A DNA stretch of 64,000 nucleotides from Pseudomonas sp. ANT_H12B (GTDB lineage Bacteria > Pseudomonadota > Gammaproteobacteria > Pseudomonadales > Pseudomonadaceae), in the NCBI RefSeq assembly GCF_008369325.1, contig NZ_VOBI01000005.1:124001-188000 (forward strand). Reading direction: 5' to 3'. The first letter of the stretch is position 1, and every line of letters begins with the position of its first letter. A program made the translations under genes and the position numbers. This document shows positions 33,917-42,237 of the stretch, one piece after another. The notes under the pieces were generated by a model. That model was not told the origin of the DNA and did not search any database. It was given only the letters and a program-made list of their open reading frames with translations.

Positions 33917-35095
33917 TCACCGCGTCAACGCCAGCGTGAAGATGAACTCCGTCCCATGGGATGGAGTTGATTTCACATCAAGCTGTCCACCATGAGACTG
34001 CGCAATCTGACTGGCAATGTACAACCCCAACCCGAGGCCGGCTTGCGGTGTGTCGCTGGCCGGTCGCGAGTAGGGCCGGAACAGGTGCGGTAGCGCCTCC
34101 TCGGCAATCACTCCCTGATTTTTCACGCTCAGCACGAACTGCCCTTCGTTGATCTGAGCGCTGATATCGACCGAGCCGTCGGGATCTCCGTGGGCAACCG
34201 CGTTCGCCACCAGATTGGACAGCAATTGCGCGACCCGCTCGCGATCGCAATGAATGCCGTGCAGATCGCCGATGGACGACTGAATGGTGCGCTGCGGGTG
34301 CACGTTCTGAACTTCGGAAATCACGTGCCGCAATGAATCTTCCAGATCCGGGCAGGGCTCGATGTTCACCGGGATGCCGTGGCCCAGAGAGCCGCGAGCG
34401 AAATCCAGTACGTCGTCGACGAGTCTGGTCGCTCGTCGGGCACTGGTGAGAATGTGTTGGGCTCGTTGCTGATTCGCCGGATCGGGGAGTTTGCGCAGCA
34501 GCATTTCGGCGCCTGCGCTGATGGCGAACAGTGGGTTGCGCAGATCATGGCCGAGCACGGCGATGAACTGTTCGCGCAGTTCGGCGGTTTGCCGTTCCTG
34601 CTGCAACGCCACTTCGGTCTGTTGCTGATTTTCTTCGGCCTCGATCTGCAGCGCCAGCATTCGGGCGAACGATTCCATGGTGCTCTGGATCGCGCTGGAC
34701 TTGAGGGGGGCAGGATTGGGGTCGAGGGCACAGATGGTGCCGAAAAAGCGTCCATCAGTGCGGAAGATCGGAACGGCAATATAGCTTTCGAATTTATACA
34801 GGCGAGGGGTGTGGTGGTCGCGGTACAGCGGGTCTTCATTGACCTTGTCGATCACCACCGAGACACGCGCGGCGCGAATTTCATGGCACAGGGTCGTGAC
34901 CACATCCAGCTCGCCGCCGACCTTGAGGCCGAAACCCAGCTGATCGAGCACGGCGCAGGCGGTCCACGAATCCTCAGTGACGCGGGCGACCGCGGCAAAA
35001 CGCAGGCCGGTCATTTCGCGGATCACTTGAAGCATCGCCGGCACGGCGCTGATTCGACCGATTGTGGCAATGTCTGCTGCCGCTGTTTGCCCCAT
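33917..35095 (-). CDS. GAF-domain sensor histidine kinase
   Basis: A 392-residue cytoplasmic kinase. An N-terminal GAF domain (about 15-155, with RVTEDSWTACAVLDQLGFGL and SYIAVPIFRTDGRFFGTICA) is followed by a short coiled coil, the dimerisation H-box FIAVLGHDLRNPLFAIS and an HATPase_c domain with LLSNLVANAVAHG (N box), VKNQGVI and GLGLGLYIASQIAQSHGG (G boxes). There is no membrane helix and no response regulator nearby, so it is an orphan kinase, possibly light- or redox-responsive as in related bacteriophytochrome-like proteins. The longer start at 35179 lies inside a terminator and is rejected. Confidence 0.88.
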   Translation of the reverse strand: MGQTAAADIATIGRISAVPAMLQVIREMTGLRFAAVARVTEDSWTACAVLDQLGFGLKVGGELDVVTTLCHEIRAARVSVVIDKVNEDPLYRDHHTPRLYKFESYIAVPIFRTDGRFFGTICALDPNPAPLKSSAIQSTMESFARMLALQIEAEENQQQTEVALQQERQTAELREQFIAVLGHDLRNPLFAISAGAEMLLRKLPDPANQQRAQHILTSARRATRLVDDVLDFARGSLGHGIPVNIEPCPDLEDSLRHVISEVQNVHPQRTIQSSIGDLHGIHCDRERVAQLLSNLVANAVAHGDPDGSVDISAQINEGQFVLSVKNQGVIAEEALPHLFRPYSRPASDTPQAGLGLGLYIASQIAQSHGGQLDVKSTPSHGTEFIFTLALTR

Positions 35096-35166
35096 ATCAA
35101 TCGTCTCTGCGTGAACACCGTGTCGGGATTCTAACGGGCTGAGGTGTTCATCGGAATCCGACACGC

Positions 35167-35205
35167 AAAAAAGCCGCACGATCCGATAATCGTGCGGCTT
35201 TTTGT
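35167..35205. terminator. Bidirectional terminator between kinase and PepSY genes
   Basis: AAAAAAGCCGCACGAT/ATCGTGCGGCTTTTT hairpin with a 6-nt loop. For minus-strand transcripts it terminates the PepSY gene and lies upstream of the kinase. Confidence 0.9.
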
Positions 35206-35214
35206 GTGGGTGTA

Positions 35215-35520
35215 TCAGGTGTCTTGTTTGTCGCTCAGTACTTTGCCAGTGGTGGCATCGAAGTCCACGTCAAATTCTTTGCCGTCAGCGCTTTTCAGTT
35301 CCACTTCGTACTCATAGTTATTGAAGTGGTTGTCCAGGTCCGTGTCGGTGATGGTCGCACCCGGGTGCAACTTCAGAGCGGCCTGGTTCATTTCTTCCAA
35401 TGGCTTGATCTTGCCGCTTTTAACCAGCTCAGGGATCTGGTCGACGCGAACATCAGCCTGGGCCAAACCAGCGGTGAGGGTCAGGGCAGCAGCAGTGAAC
35501 AGGGCAGTCAGGGTTTTCAT
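35215..35520 (-). CDS. PepSY-domain secreted protein
   Basis: A 101-residue protein with a clear Sec signal (KTLTALFTAAALTLTAGLAQA, cleavage after residue 22) and a single PepSY domain ending in NYEYEVELKSADGKEFDVDFDA, then TGKVLSDKQDT. Such small periplasmic PepSY proteins often belong to PhoPQ or QseBC-type regulons and may inhibit proteases or sense cations. AAGGAA precedes the ATG and a strong terminator follows. Confidence 0.88.
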   Translation of the reverse strand: MKTLTALFTAAALTLTAGLAQADVRVDQIPELVKSGKIKPLEEMNQAALKLHPGATITDTDLDNHFNNYEYEVELKSADGKEFDVDFDATTGKVLSDKQDT

Positions 35521-35612
35521 GAGGTTCTTTCCTTAGGTGAGCTGTTTAAGTGGGATCAGATTAGCTGGCGCAACTTAATCCATCCTTAATTCTCCGAACG
35601 CGACTTGATACT

Positions 35613-35643
35613 GATCGTTCCCACGCAGAGCGTGGGAACGATC
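35613..35643. repeat. REP palindrome, GATCGTTCCCACGC family
   Basis: A perfect 31-bp palindrome identical to the copies at 6072 and 22375, between the PepSY and glpQ genes. Confidence 0.9.
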
Positions 35644-35694
35644 GGCGACCAGGATCACATGTGTCAGTCGCCTCGGTGTGGTCTCAGGCGCCAA

Positions 35695-36822
35695 TCAGTA
35701 GCCGTTGTTCTGCAGCAATTGCGCAACACTGGCCGCGGCCGGGCGTTTGTAGAACTTGAGCAGTTCGCTGGCGCGGTTGGTGAAGATGCCGTCGACACCG
35801 GTGGCCATGACCTTCTGGTAATCCACGGCATCGTCGATGGTGTAGACGTGCACCAACAGACCCTGGTCATGGGTGTACTGGTTCATCCACGGTTGCACCA
35901 GGTCTGAATAGCTCTGATCGCCACCCTTGGTCAGCGCGGCAGAAGGCCCGGTGCCGATCGCGCCCTGGGCCTTGGCGTACTCGACCCATTGCTGGAATTC
36001 GGCTTTGTTCTTCGGTTGCTGTTTGGCGTAGTACGTCGCTTTGTCCTTGTCGCCGGACTCTGCGAACGTCACCTTGGATTTAGGCTCGATGCTGCCTTCG
36101 CCGACCCACAGCAGCAGGATCTTCGGCACTTGCGGCATTTCCTTTTCCAACAGTTCGAGGCTGTTCTTCTCGAACGTTTGCAGTACGACTTTGCCTTTGC
36201 CCTGGCCGACAGCCAGTTCGCTTTTCGCCAGTTTCGAACCTGTCGGGCTCAGCCAGCCGCGATCCTGAAGTTTCTCCTTGAGATCGCGTTCGAGACCGGG
36301 AAACTGGTTTGGCTCTTTGGTTTCGATGTACAGGCCGGGCTTGTGCAGCGGGTTGCCTTGGGCGATATCGATGATTTCGTCGAGGGTGAGAATTTTCAGA
36401 CCGGCGTAGGACGGCCGAGCACGATCCGGGTAAGCCGTGTTGAACCAGCTGCCGGCATCGAGGGTTTTCAGTTCGGCGAGGGTGAATTCGTTGGCCGGGC
36501 TGTCTTTGCGTTCAGGGAATTTGGTGGCGACATCGGTGGTGCGTTGCAGGTTGTTGTCGTGCAGGGCGAACAGCACGCCATCCTTGCTGCGTTGCAGGTC
36601 CATTTCCAGGTAATCGGCGCCCAGGTCACGGGCCAGTTTGTAGGCCGCGGCGGTGGACTCCGGTGCATCAAAGGACGCGCCACGGTGGGCGATCACCGCC
36701 GGATGCGGAATGCCCAAGCGGGTCGCCAGTGCGGTGGGGCTTGGCTCGCTGGCGGCCTGTGCCTGACCGAGTCCGAGCAGCATACTCAGCAGCAAGGCGC
36801 TTTTAGGGAAGGTGGCAGGCAT
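35695..36822 (-). CDS. glpQ: Periplasmic glycerophosphodiester phosphodiesterase
   Basis: A 375-residue exported TIM-barrel enzyme hydrolysing glycerophosphodiesters to glycerol-3-phosphate and an alcohol. The signal peptide (residues 1-23, ending AQA) is followed by the catalytic HRGASFDAPESTAAAY motif and the metal-binding DYLEMDLQRSKDGVLFALHD block (Glu and Asp ligands plus catalytic His). The C-terminal VHVYTIDDAVDYQKVMATGV and GIFTNRASEL fits GlpQ. The length is close to E. coli GlpQ. AAGGATCTCGACC lies upstream of the start. Confidence 0.92.
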   Translation of the reverse strand: MPATFPKSALLLSMLLGLGQAQAASEPSPTALATRLGIPHPAVIAHRGASFDAPESTAAAYKLARDLGADYLEMDLQRSKDGVLFALHDNNLQRTTDVATKFPERKDSPANEFTLAELKTLDAGSWFNTAYPDRARPSYAGLKILTLDEIIDIAQGNPLHKPGLYIETKEPNQFPGLERDLKEKLQDRGWLSPTGSKLAKSELAVGQGKGKVVLQTFEKNSLELLEKEMPQVPKILLLWVGEGSIEPKSKVTFAESGDKDKATYYAKQQPKNKAEFQQWVEYAKAQGAIGTGPSAALTKGGDQSYSDLVQPWMNQYTHDQGLLVHVYTIDDAVDYQKVMATGVDGIFTNRASELLKFYKRPAAASVAQLLQNNGY

Positions 36823-37056
36823 GGTCGAGATCCTTTCGCAGAGATTTTCAAAGATGTCTCTTTTAACAACTGAGCGCCGCCAGCGCTATCGCCAGACCGA
36901 CATAAACGTGTTTAAAGCAGAATTTTTAAGCGCTTTTGTGCGGTTCTTTGCAGTACTCTTGGCCCCGGAAGTTTCCCCAGCAGAGGGAAACCCATTCGCT
37001 TGCCCTGCGTGTAAACCATCGATCACCGGTCCTTTACGACCTTTTGTGAGGTTTAT

Positions 37057-37413
37057 ATGCGCATCACTTCCGAGCTCATCTGCCAGGCCGCCGACCAACT
37101 CAAAGGCTTCGTCGGCCTCAACCGCAAAACCGGTCAGTACATTGTTCGTTTCAGCGAAGATTCCTTCGGCATGGACGTGGCGGATGACGGCATTATTCCG
37201 ACGAGTGAATTTGTCTGGGCCTCGGGTCCGGATCAGACCAAGACGCTTGACCGCGAGTTGATTCAGTTGTTGCTGGATCAGAACATCGACGACCGGATCA
37301 ACATTACCGAGCCGTTGCGGGTGTACATGAATCGGCGGGACGTGCCGGCGATTTCGGCGGTTCGCAATCTGGTGAAGACCTGTTGCGGTGGCTGTGGTGG
37401 CTCTGCAACCTAG
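37057..37413 (+). CDS. Conserved hypothetical protein with C-terminal CCGGCGG tail
   Basis: A 118-residue soluble protein that I do not recognise. It starts with a helical MRITSELICQAADQLKGFVG segment, contains a predicted beta-rich centre (KTGQYIVRFSEDSFGMDVAD) and ends with KTCCGGCGGSAT, a Cys-Cys-Gly-Gly-Cys cluster that could bind a metal or be a modification site. GTGAGGTTTAT upstream supplies a Shine-Dalgarno. It is monocistronic and followed by a single REP half-pair. Confidence 0.65.
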   Translation: MRITSELICQAADQLKGFVGLNRKTGQYIVRFSEDSFGMDVADDGIIPTSEFVWASGPDQTKTLDRELIQLLLDQNIDDRINITEPLRVYMNRRDVPAISAVRNLVKTCCGGCGGSAT

Positions 37414-37429
37414 AATCTTCTAGAGCTAA

Positions 37430-37453
37430 TGTGGGAGCGAGCCTGCTCGCGAA
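37430..37453. repeat. Single REP element, GTGGGAGCGAGCCTGCTCGCGA family
   Basis: One unpaired copy of the second REP family in the 3' gap between convergent genes. Confidence 0.85.
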
Positions 37454-37478
37454 GGCGGCTTGAAGAGCGCCGCACCAT

Positions 37479-37802
37479 TCACAGGGTAAACTCATACGCC
37501 CGCTCAACCTTGCACACCCGCGTATGACACGCCGAATACCAGGTCGAGCGCCCACGCTCACGAATCTCGCTGTGCTCGGGATGGTGTTTCCACGCCAGAA
37601 TCGCCGCTTCGCTGGCCCAATAGGAAACCGTAATCCCGAGCCCATCCTCTCCGCGAGCCGATTCAACACCCAGGAAACCGGGCTGCTCGCGGGCCAGCTC
37701 GACCATGCGCTCGGCAGCCTGGGCGTAACCCTGGTCACCTTCGGTGCGCAACGAAGTAAAGATCACGGCGTAGTGGGGGGCTTGCGGCGTTTTGGCCATC
37801 AT
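37479..37802 (-). CDS. Antibiotic biosynthesis monooxygenase (ABM)-domain protein
   Basis: A 107-residue dimeric alpha+beta-barrel protein: HYAVIFTSLRTEGDQGYAQA, then REQPGFLGVESARGEDGLGI, VSYWASEAAILAWKHHPEHS. These are ABM-family features (heme-degrading or quinone monooxygenase-like, no cofactor motif). The start follows GAGGCAAAC and overlaps the stop of the amidotransferase-like gene upstream as ATGA, so the two are co-translated. Its catalytic role is unknown. Confidence 0.85.
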   Translation of the reverse strand: MMAKTPQAPHYAVIFTSLRTEGDQGYAQAAERMVELAREQPGFLGVESARGEDGLGITVSYWASEAAILAWKHHPEHSEIRERGRSTWYSACHTRVCKVERAYEFTL

Positions 37803-38506
37803 GATGTTTGCCTCGCACAAGCTTCGATCAACGCGCGGACCAGCGGCGGCAAGGTGCCCTTGAGTGCTGCACGTTCCGGTTGGAACAAGGTGGCGATGAA
37901 AAACGGATGATCGTTGAGTTCCACCGCCCGTAAGTCCCCCGTCGAATCCTGCCCAACGGCATTCAGCTGTTGCTTCAACAACGCCCGTTCAAATTCCGGA
38001 TTGACCCCGTAGCGGCAGCGATACCCCTCACGAATCTCAGTGCTTTCGTACGCCTTGGCGATCAACGAGCCTTCAACCAAATGGATGTTGTCCACAGCCT
38101 CCACCAGCGCACAGGTCAGCGGCGTGAGCAATGCCCGCGCGGCATCGGGCGACGTCTCACCGTGCTCGGCATCTTCCCAACCCAGAACGTTGCGGGCGTA
38201 TTCCAGTACGGCGTGTTGAAAACCGCCACACGTACCGAGGAAAGGTCGCTGGCGTTCGCGGGCAAACCGAATCGCTCGCAGTGCACCGTTCATATCGCGG
38301 TAAGGACTGGCGGGCACGCACCAGAACCCATCGAAGTCTTCCAACGGTGTATCGGCGTTAATGCCGTCGGTGGCCAGCCACTGAAACTGCACGTCACGGC
38401 CGGTGTGGTCAGCGGCCATGGCGAGGGCCACGGGGATGGCTTGATGGGCAGTGACTTGCGGGTCGTAATCGCCGATCAGGGCAATGCGGATTGCGTTGGT
38501 TTCCAT
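37799..38506 (-). CDS. CTP-synthase C-terminal-like glutamine amidotransferase homologue
   Basis: A 235-residue class I amidotransferase-fold protein related to the glutaminase half of CTP synthase (IALIGDYDPQVTAHQAIPVA, then DGFWCVPASPYRDMNGALRA and FLGTCGGFQHAVLEY with nucleophile Cys93). In normal glutaminases the third-residue His lies in an HPE motif; here the equivalent is FQPE (Gln209), so the triad is incomplete and glutaminase activity is doubtful. This matches the family annotated as CTP synthase C-terminal region-related (seleno)protein. The ATG at 38506 is preferred over one 36 bp upstream. Confidence 0.85.
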   Translation of the reverse strand: METNAIRIALIGDYDPQVTAHQAIPVALAMAADHTGRDVQFQWLATDGINADTPLEDFDGFWCVPASPYRDMNGALRAIRFARERQRPFLGTCGGFQHAVLEYARNVLGWEDAEHGETSPDAARALLTPLTCALVEAVDNIHLVEGSLIAKAYESTEIREGYRCRYGVNPEFERALLKQQLNAVGQDSTGDLRAVELNDHPFFIATLFQPERAALKGTLPPLVRALIEACARQTS

Positions 38507-38695
38507 GAGTGATCTCGCCGCTTGTTGATTCCTGGAGCCCACTATAGAGAGGCATCTTCCTCAGAAAAAGCCTTCAACGTTGAACGCTTTTAACCTAGGG
38601 CAAGTGTCGACTTTTCTGATTGTGAATACCGCCGTCGGCCTCTAGTTTGACCTCAGTCATTCGACAGAACCTTTAAGCGATGGAGAGGGATAACC

Positions 38696-39007
38696 ATGAA
38701 GAAAACAACAGGAAGGCTATTGGTGTTGTGTTTGTGCGCAGGGACGTGGCCGGTCATGGCGCAGTCTTTCACCTGTGGCGGAAAATTTATCGGCAGCGAC
38801 ACGCAAGCGGAGCTGGCGCAGGCCATCATCGAGGACGGTGGTCGGGCGGTCGGCGTTCAGCGGGTGTTCACGATTTGCCAAAAGGGCGTCATCCAGATCG
38901 TGCTGGACGGCAATAACGAGACGTCGACACCCAGCTACAAAAAACGCTGGCAGCAGCGTGCAGTCGCACTGCTTCAAGTACCCGCCGAAAAAGTAATGGT
39001 TCGTTGA
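38696..39007 (+). CDS. Secreted hypothetical protein
   Basis: A 103-residue protein with a Sec signal peptide (residues 1-22, LLVLCLCAGTWPVMA) and a small domain containing two cysteines (FTCGGKFIG and FTICQKG) likely to be disulfide-bonded in the periplasm. I do not recognise the family. GGAGAGGGATAACC upstream gives a good ribosome site. It converges with the DUF1003 gene, and the stops are adjacent with no gap. Confidence 0.7.
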   Translation: MKKTTGRLLVLCLCAGTWPVMAQSFTCGGKFIGSDTQAELAQAIIEDGGRAVGVQRVFTICQKGVIQIVLDGNNETSTPSYKKRWQQRAVALLQVPAEKVMVR

Positions 39008-39547
39008 TCAATGGTTCGGCGTGTCTTTGCGCACCAAGTGCTGATGCATTTCCGACGTCAGGTTTTCGATGCGCTCGGTGAGGGTCTTGGTCATTTCGGT
39101 GAGCCGGGTATTTTGCTCGAGCAATTCAAGCAATTGCGCGGTGTTCTGCGCCGCTTGTGCCTGGCGTTCAGTGTTGGCCACAGCCAGCGCTTCGCGGTGC
39201 TGTGCATCGGCTTCGGACTGAGCTTTGTCCCGCGCCGCCTGACGGGTCTGGGCCAACAGAATCAGTGGCGCGGCATAAGCCGATTGCAGACTGAACGCCA
39301 GGTTCAGCAGGATGAACGGATAGAGGTCGAAGTGGGCCACGCCGAACAGATTGAGGCAAACCCATAACACTACGATCAGCGTTTGCGCACCGAGAAAGGT
39401 TGGCGTGCCGAAGAACCGCGCGAAGGCCTCGGCGCGCAGGGCAAATTTGTCGCTGCCAAAGGTTGGGGCCAGGTGTGCGTGGGGGCGGTGAAAGCGCAGG
39501 TGATCGACGGGAACGGTTGTTTCGGTTTCGGCGGTCGTGGGGGTCAT
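39008..39547 (-). CDS. DUF1003 membrane protein
   Basis: A 179-residue protein with a hydrophilic N-terminus, two membrane helices (about 52-72 and 78-98, LGAQTLIVVLWVCLNLFGVA and FILLNLAFSLQSAYAAPLIL) and a long C-terminal coiled coil (about 105-170). This is the DUF1003 architecture. The function of the family is unknown; links to cyclic nucleotide or cation signalling have been suggested but are not evident here. It directly abuts the secreted-protein gene tail to tail. Confidence 0.88.
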   Translation of the reverse strand: MTPTTAETETTVPVDHLRFHRPHAHLAPTFGSDKFALRAEAFARFFGTPTFLGAQTLIVVLWVCLNLFGVAHFDLYPFILLNLAFSLQSAYAAPLILLAQTRQAARDKAQSEADAQHREALAVANTERQAQAAQNTAQLLELLEQNTRLTEMTKTLTERIENLTSEMHQHLVRKDTPNH

Positions 39548-39672
39548 GGTGCTCTCTGCATGGCGCTGGGACTGAGGCTCACTATAGCCCCAGCGCCAGT
39601 TTCATTCTGAAACACATTGCGATGTTTAATTCAGAGCTACCGAGCGTTCGACAACGCGCCAGACATTGTCAT

Positions 39673-40284
39673 TTATTGCAGCTGATAGCAGGCCAAAAAC
39701 ATATCCAGTGCAGACTCCACTACGGTGTTCTGCCTCTCGGGGGACAGGCCAGGCAGCCCCATGGAAATCTGCGGCCAGAACGCGAAGGATTTGAGCATCC
39801 CGTGAATCTGTTGTGCGGCAAATTCGGGGTCGACCGGTTTCAATCGACCATCGGCCTGAGCGGCGCGGATCCACACGGTCAGGCCTTCTTCGCGCTGACC
39901 CATTCGGGCGACCATGTTCTGTGCGCGCTCAGGGGAATGGATGGTGGCAGCAATGGCGACTCGCGCCAGGTCGAGAAAGTTGTCATCGCTCATCATCTGC
40001 AACTTCGCCATCAGCATCAGGCTCATCTGGTCACGCAACGGCAGGTCGGGGCGGTAGGGCGTGTCCTGTCCCGCCGTTACCCGCGCCCATAACTGATTGA
40101 GGATTTCAGCGAACAACTCTTCCTTGCTGGGAAAGTGGTTGTACACCGTGCGCTTCGACACGCCGGCAGTGGCGGCGATTTTGTCCATGCTGGTGATGTC
40201 GAAACCGTTAGCACGGAATTCGGCAATCGCCGCTTGGATAATGGCTTCGCGTTTTCGGTCGGTGAGGCGCTGTGGAGCTGTCAT
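39673..40284 (-). CDS. TetR/AcrR-family transcriptional regulator
   Basis: A 203-residue regulator with an N-terminal TetR helix-turn-helix (REAIIQAAIAEFRANGFDIT, then MDKIAATAGVSKRTVYNHFPSKEELF) and a helical ligand-binding domain of the AefR/TetR_C_7 kind. It is divergent from the metallo-beta-lactamase-fold gene, with two TACACTG-N2-CAG(T)GTA operators in the 215-bp gap, one 31 bp upstream of its own start. Control of both genes is therefore likely. The effector is unknown. Confidence 0.9.
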   Translation of the reverse strand: MTAPQRLTDRKREAIIQAAIAEFRANGFDITSMDKIAATAGVSKRTVYNHFPSKEELFAEILNQLWARVTAGQDTPYRPDLPLRDQMSLMLMAKLQMMSDDNFLDLARVAIAATIHSPERAQNMVARMGQREEGLTVWIRAAQADGRLKPVDPEFAAQQIHGMLKSFAFWPQISMGLPGLSPERQNTVVESALDMFLACYQLQ

Positions 40285-40315
40285 AAGTACGCTTCGGCAG
40301 AAAGAAGTGGAGAAT

Positions 40316-40331
40316 TACACTGAGCAGTTTA
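40316..40331 (-). promoter_or_regulatory. Putative TetR operator, copy 1
   Basis: TACACTGAGCAGTTTA: inverted 7-bp arms with one mismatch, 31 bp upstream of the tetR start. It resembles the perfect copy at 40363. Confidence 0.6.
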
Positions 40332-40362
40332 CTTGCGATCGGCTTTGATGCAACCTAGAAAC

Positions 40363-40378
40363 TACACTGTGCAGTGTA
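40363..40378 (+). promoter_or_regulatory. Putative TetR operator, copy 2
   Basis: TACACTGTGCAGTGTA: perfect 7-bp inverted arms around a 2-bp centre, 47 bp (start to start) from copy 1, in the divergent promoter region. Confidence 0.75.
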
Positions 40379-40499
40379 ATGATTTGTTAATCCTGCACAG
40401 GGAAAAATAGATCTCCGGCTGATGCGTGCATGCTTTGGCCAATTATCGTCCCACCGTGAAAAACCGGAATCTTTGCGGTTTTTCTGGAGTTACTCAGTC

Positions 40500-41558
40500 A
40501 TGGCCAATTCAGCTTCCCCCGCGGACAACGCCTCCACCCCTGAAGCGTCCCTTCAGGTAGAAGGGCTTTTCCGAAACCATGCGCCCGTGAAGCGCGAAGG
40601 CTTTCGCAAGACCCTGCGCATCATGTGGAACGTGATCTTCCATAAACCGCGTAACACGCGTCCGACCGCCGCCATCCCGGTGCAGACCCTGACGCAAGCA
40701 GCGTTGATTGCCGCGCCCAATCACAGCGTGTATCGCCTCGGCCATTCCACTGTACTGCTGAAATTGCGGGACAAATTCTGGATCACCGACCCCGTCTTCG
40801 CCGAGCGCGCTTCACCCGTGCAATGGGCTGGTCCCAAGCGTTTCCACCAGCCGCCGATCAGCCTGGAAGACTTACCGCCGATTGAAGCGGTGATCCTCTC
40901 CCACGATCACTACGACCACCTCGACTATCAGGCTGTCCTTAAACTGGCGGACAAGACCAAGTACTTCCTCACGCCGCTGGGCGTCGGCGACACCCTGATC
41001 AAGTGGGGCGTCGACGCCAGCAAGGTCCGCCAACTGGATTGGTGGCAGGGTACTGAAGTCGACGGCATCCAATTCATCGCCACACCGTCACAACATTTTT
41101 CCGGCCGTGGTCTGTTCGATGGCAACAGCACCCTGTGGGCCTCATGGGTGATGATCGACAGCGACACGCGAATCTTCTTCAGCGGTGACAGCGGCTACTT
41201 CGACGGCTTCAAACGCATCGGCGAACAGTACGGCCCGTTCGACCTGACACTCATGGAAACCGGTGCCTATAACGTCGAGTGGCCTCACGTTCACATGCAA
41301 CCCGAACAAACCCTGCAAGCGCACATTGACCTGAAAGGCCGTTGGTTACTGCCGATTCACAACGGCACTTTCGATTTGTCGATGCACGCCTGGTACGAGC
41401 CGTTCGACCGCATCCTGGCGCTGGCCTGGGAGCGGAATGTATCGATCACCACTCCGCAAATGGGCGAAGCGTTTAACGTCATGTATCCGCAACGGGGCAG
41501 CGCCTGGTGGTCAGGCTTGGAAAACGAGGGCGACCAGTTGGCAGCTCAGAACGCTTGA
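40500..41558 (+). CDS. MBL-fold metallo-hydrolase (RomA/NAPE-PLD-like)
   Basis: A 352-residue metallo-beta-lactamase-fold enzyme with the metal-binding motif SHDHYDHLDY (His135, His137, Asp139, His140), FSGDSGYFDGF and the late HNGTFDLSMH. The N-terminal FWITDPVFAERASPVQWAGPKRFHQPP is typical of the NAPE-PLD/RomA group, which hydrolyses N-acyl phosphatidylethanolamines or related lipids and can alter envelope permeability. GGAG lies about 10 nt before the ATG. It is divergently regulated with the TetR gene. Confidence 0.9.
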   Translation: MANSASPADNASTPEASLQVEGLFRNHAPVKREGFRKTLRIMWNVIFHKPRNTRPTAAIPVQTLTQAALIAAPNHSVYRLGHSTVLLKLRDKFWITDPVFAERASPVQWAGPKRFHQPPISLEDLPPIEAVILSHDHYDHLDYQAVLKLADKTKYFLTPLGVGDTLIKWGVDASKVRQLDWWQGTEVDGIQFIATPSQHFSGRGLFDGNSTLWASWVMIDSDTRIFFSGDSGYFDGFKRIGEQYGPFDLTLMETGAYNVEWPHVHMQPEQTLQAHIDLKGRWLLPIHNGTFDLSMHAWYEPFDRILALAWERNVSITTPQMGEAFNVMYPQRGSAWWSGLENEGDQLAAQNA

Positions 41559-41815
41559 TCCTCTGCTGGCGGGCCGCTCGCCCTGGAGCGGACCGCGATC
41601 TTCGCCACGGTCAAGTCGTGAAACTGTCCGCCGAGTATTTCGTCCAGTTCCGCCGAAGACAGCCCAAGCTTTTGCGCCGCTTCAGCCTTACCCAACTGAC
41701 CGGTATCGAGGAGCATGCCTATCTTCATGAGGTATTCGGCCTTGGCCCTCATTGCACCCGCATCGGCACAACCCGATAACTGATCACGCCTGTCGCTTTC
41801 ATCGATTTCACTCAT
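41546..41815 (-). CDS. HTH DNA-binding protein (HigA/XRE-like)
   Basis: An 89-residue protein with an N-terminal acidic segment (MSEIDESDRRDQLSGCADAG) and a helix-turn-helix region (KAEAAQKLGLSSAELDEILGGQF) like the antitoxin-type HTH proteins of HigBA or COG5606. No toxin gene is adjacent. Its stop lies 12 bp inside the 3' end of the convergent MBL gene. The start is chosen from the AGGTGTCAGCGA leader. It may be a stand-alone regulator or the remnant of an antitoxin. Confidence 0.65.
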   Translation of the reverse strand: MSEIDESDRRDQLSGCADAGAMRAKAEYLMKIGMLLDTGQLGKAEAAQKLGLSSAELDEILGGQFHDLTVAKIAVRSRASGPPAEDQAF

Positions 41816-41826
41816 TCGCTGACACC

Positions 41827-42144
41827 TCACTCGACCATCGCATAATCCGCCCGCCACACCGGATTCGGTGTAGACCCTTTCACATTCATCCCTCGACCCG
41901 GTGCAAACCCCGGGAAAAACACCAACCCCTCCGATTCAAACCGATACGCCAATGCCAGCCGGGTAACGTCCAGCACGTCACGCTCCGCTTCGAAACGCTC
42001 AATGGCATCAACGCTAACCGCGGATTCCCGAGACAGCTCTTCCACGCTCCAGCCCAGCATTGCTCGGGCCTGGGCGCAGTGGGCCGGGGTGAATTGGAAA
42101 AGGGTGATACGTTCCAGGGTGATTTTCATCGCAAGAGAGGCCAT
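41827..42144 (-). CDS. XRE-type HTH protein
   Basis: A 105-residue protein with a Cro/XRE-like helix-turn-helix (HCAQARAMLGWSVEELSRESAVSVDAIERFE) and a C-terminal strand region (GLVFFPGFAPGRGMNVKG). It is a small cytoplasmic regulator of unknown target. GGAGAACACC precedes the ATG. It lies 11 bp upstream of the second HTH protein and probably forms a two-gene unit with it. Confidence 0.72.
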   Translation of the reverse strand: MASLAMKITLERITLFQFTPAHCAQARAMLGWSVEELSRESAVSVDAIERFEAERDVLDVTRLALAYRFESEGLVFFPGFAPGRGMNVKGSTPNPVWRADYAMVE

Positions 42145-42237
42145 GGTGTTCTCCGGGCTCGAGAGTGCTGATTCAAAATATACTGTGTTTTTGTACAGTT
42201 GTTTTGCGCCCGGATCAAACTCATTTTTTGATTTGTT

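Noticed and set aside
33701..33970. 89-codon plus-strand ORF between zntB and the histidine kinase
   Set aside because: No Shine-Dalgarno, irregular composition and overlap with the kinase 3' end; treated as non-coding.
35096..35179. N-terminal extension of the histidine kinase
   Set aside because: The first 28 codons run through a strong bidirectional terminator; the shorter start at 35095 begins where the GAF domain does.
37430..37453. Terminator after the CCGGCGG protein
   Set aside because: The hairpin is a REP element of the GTGGGAGCGAGC family without a T-tract.
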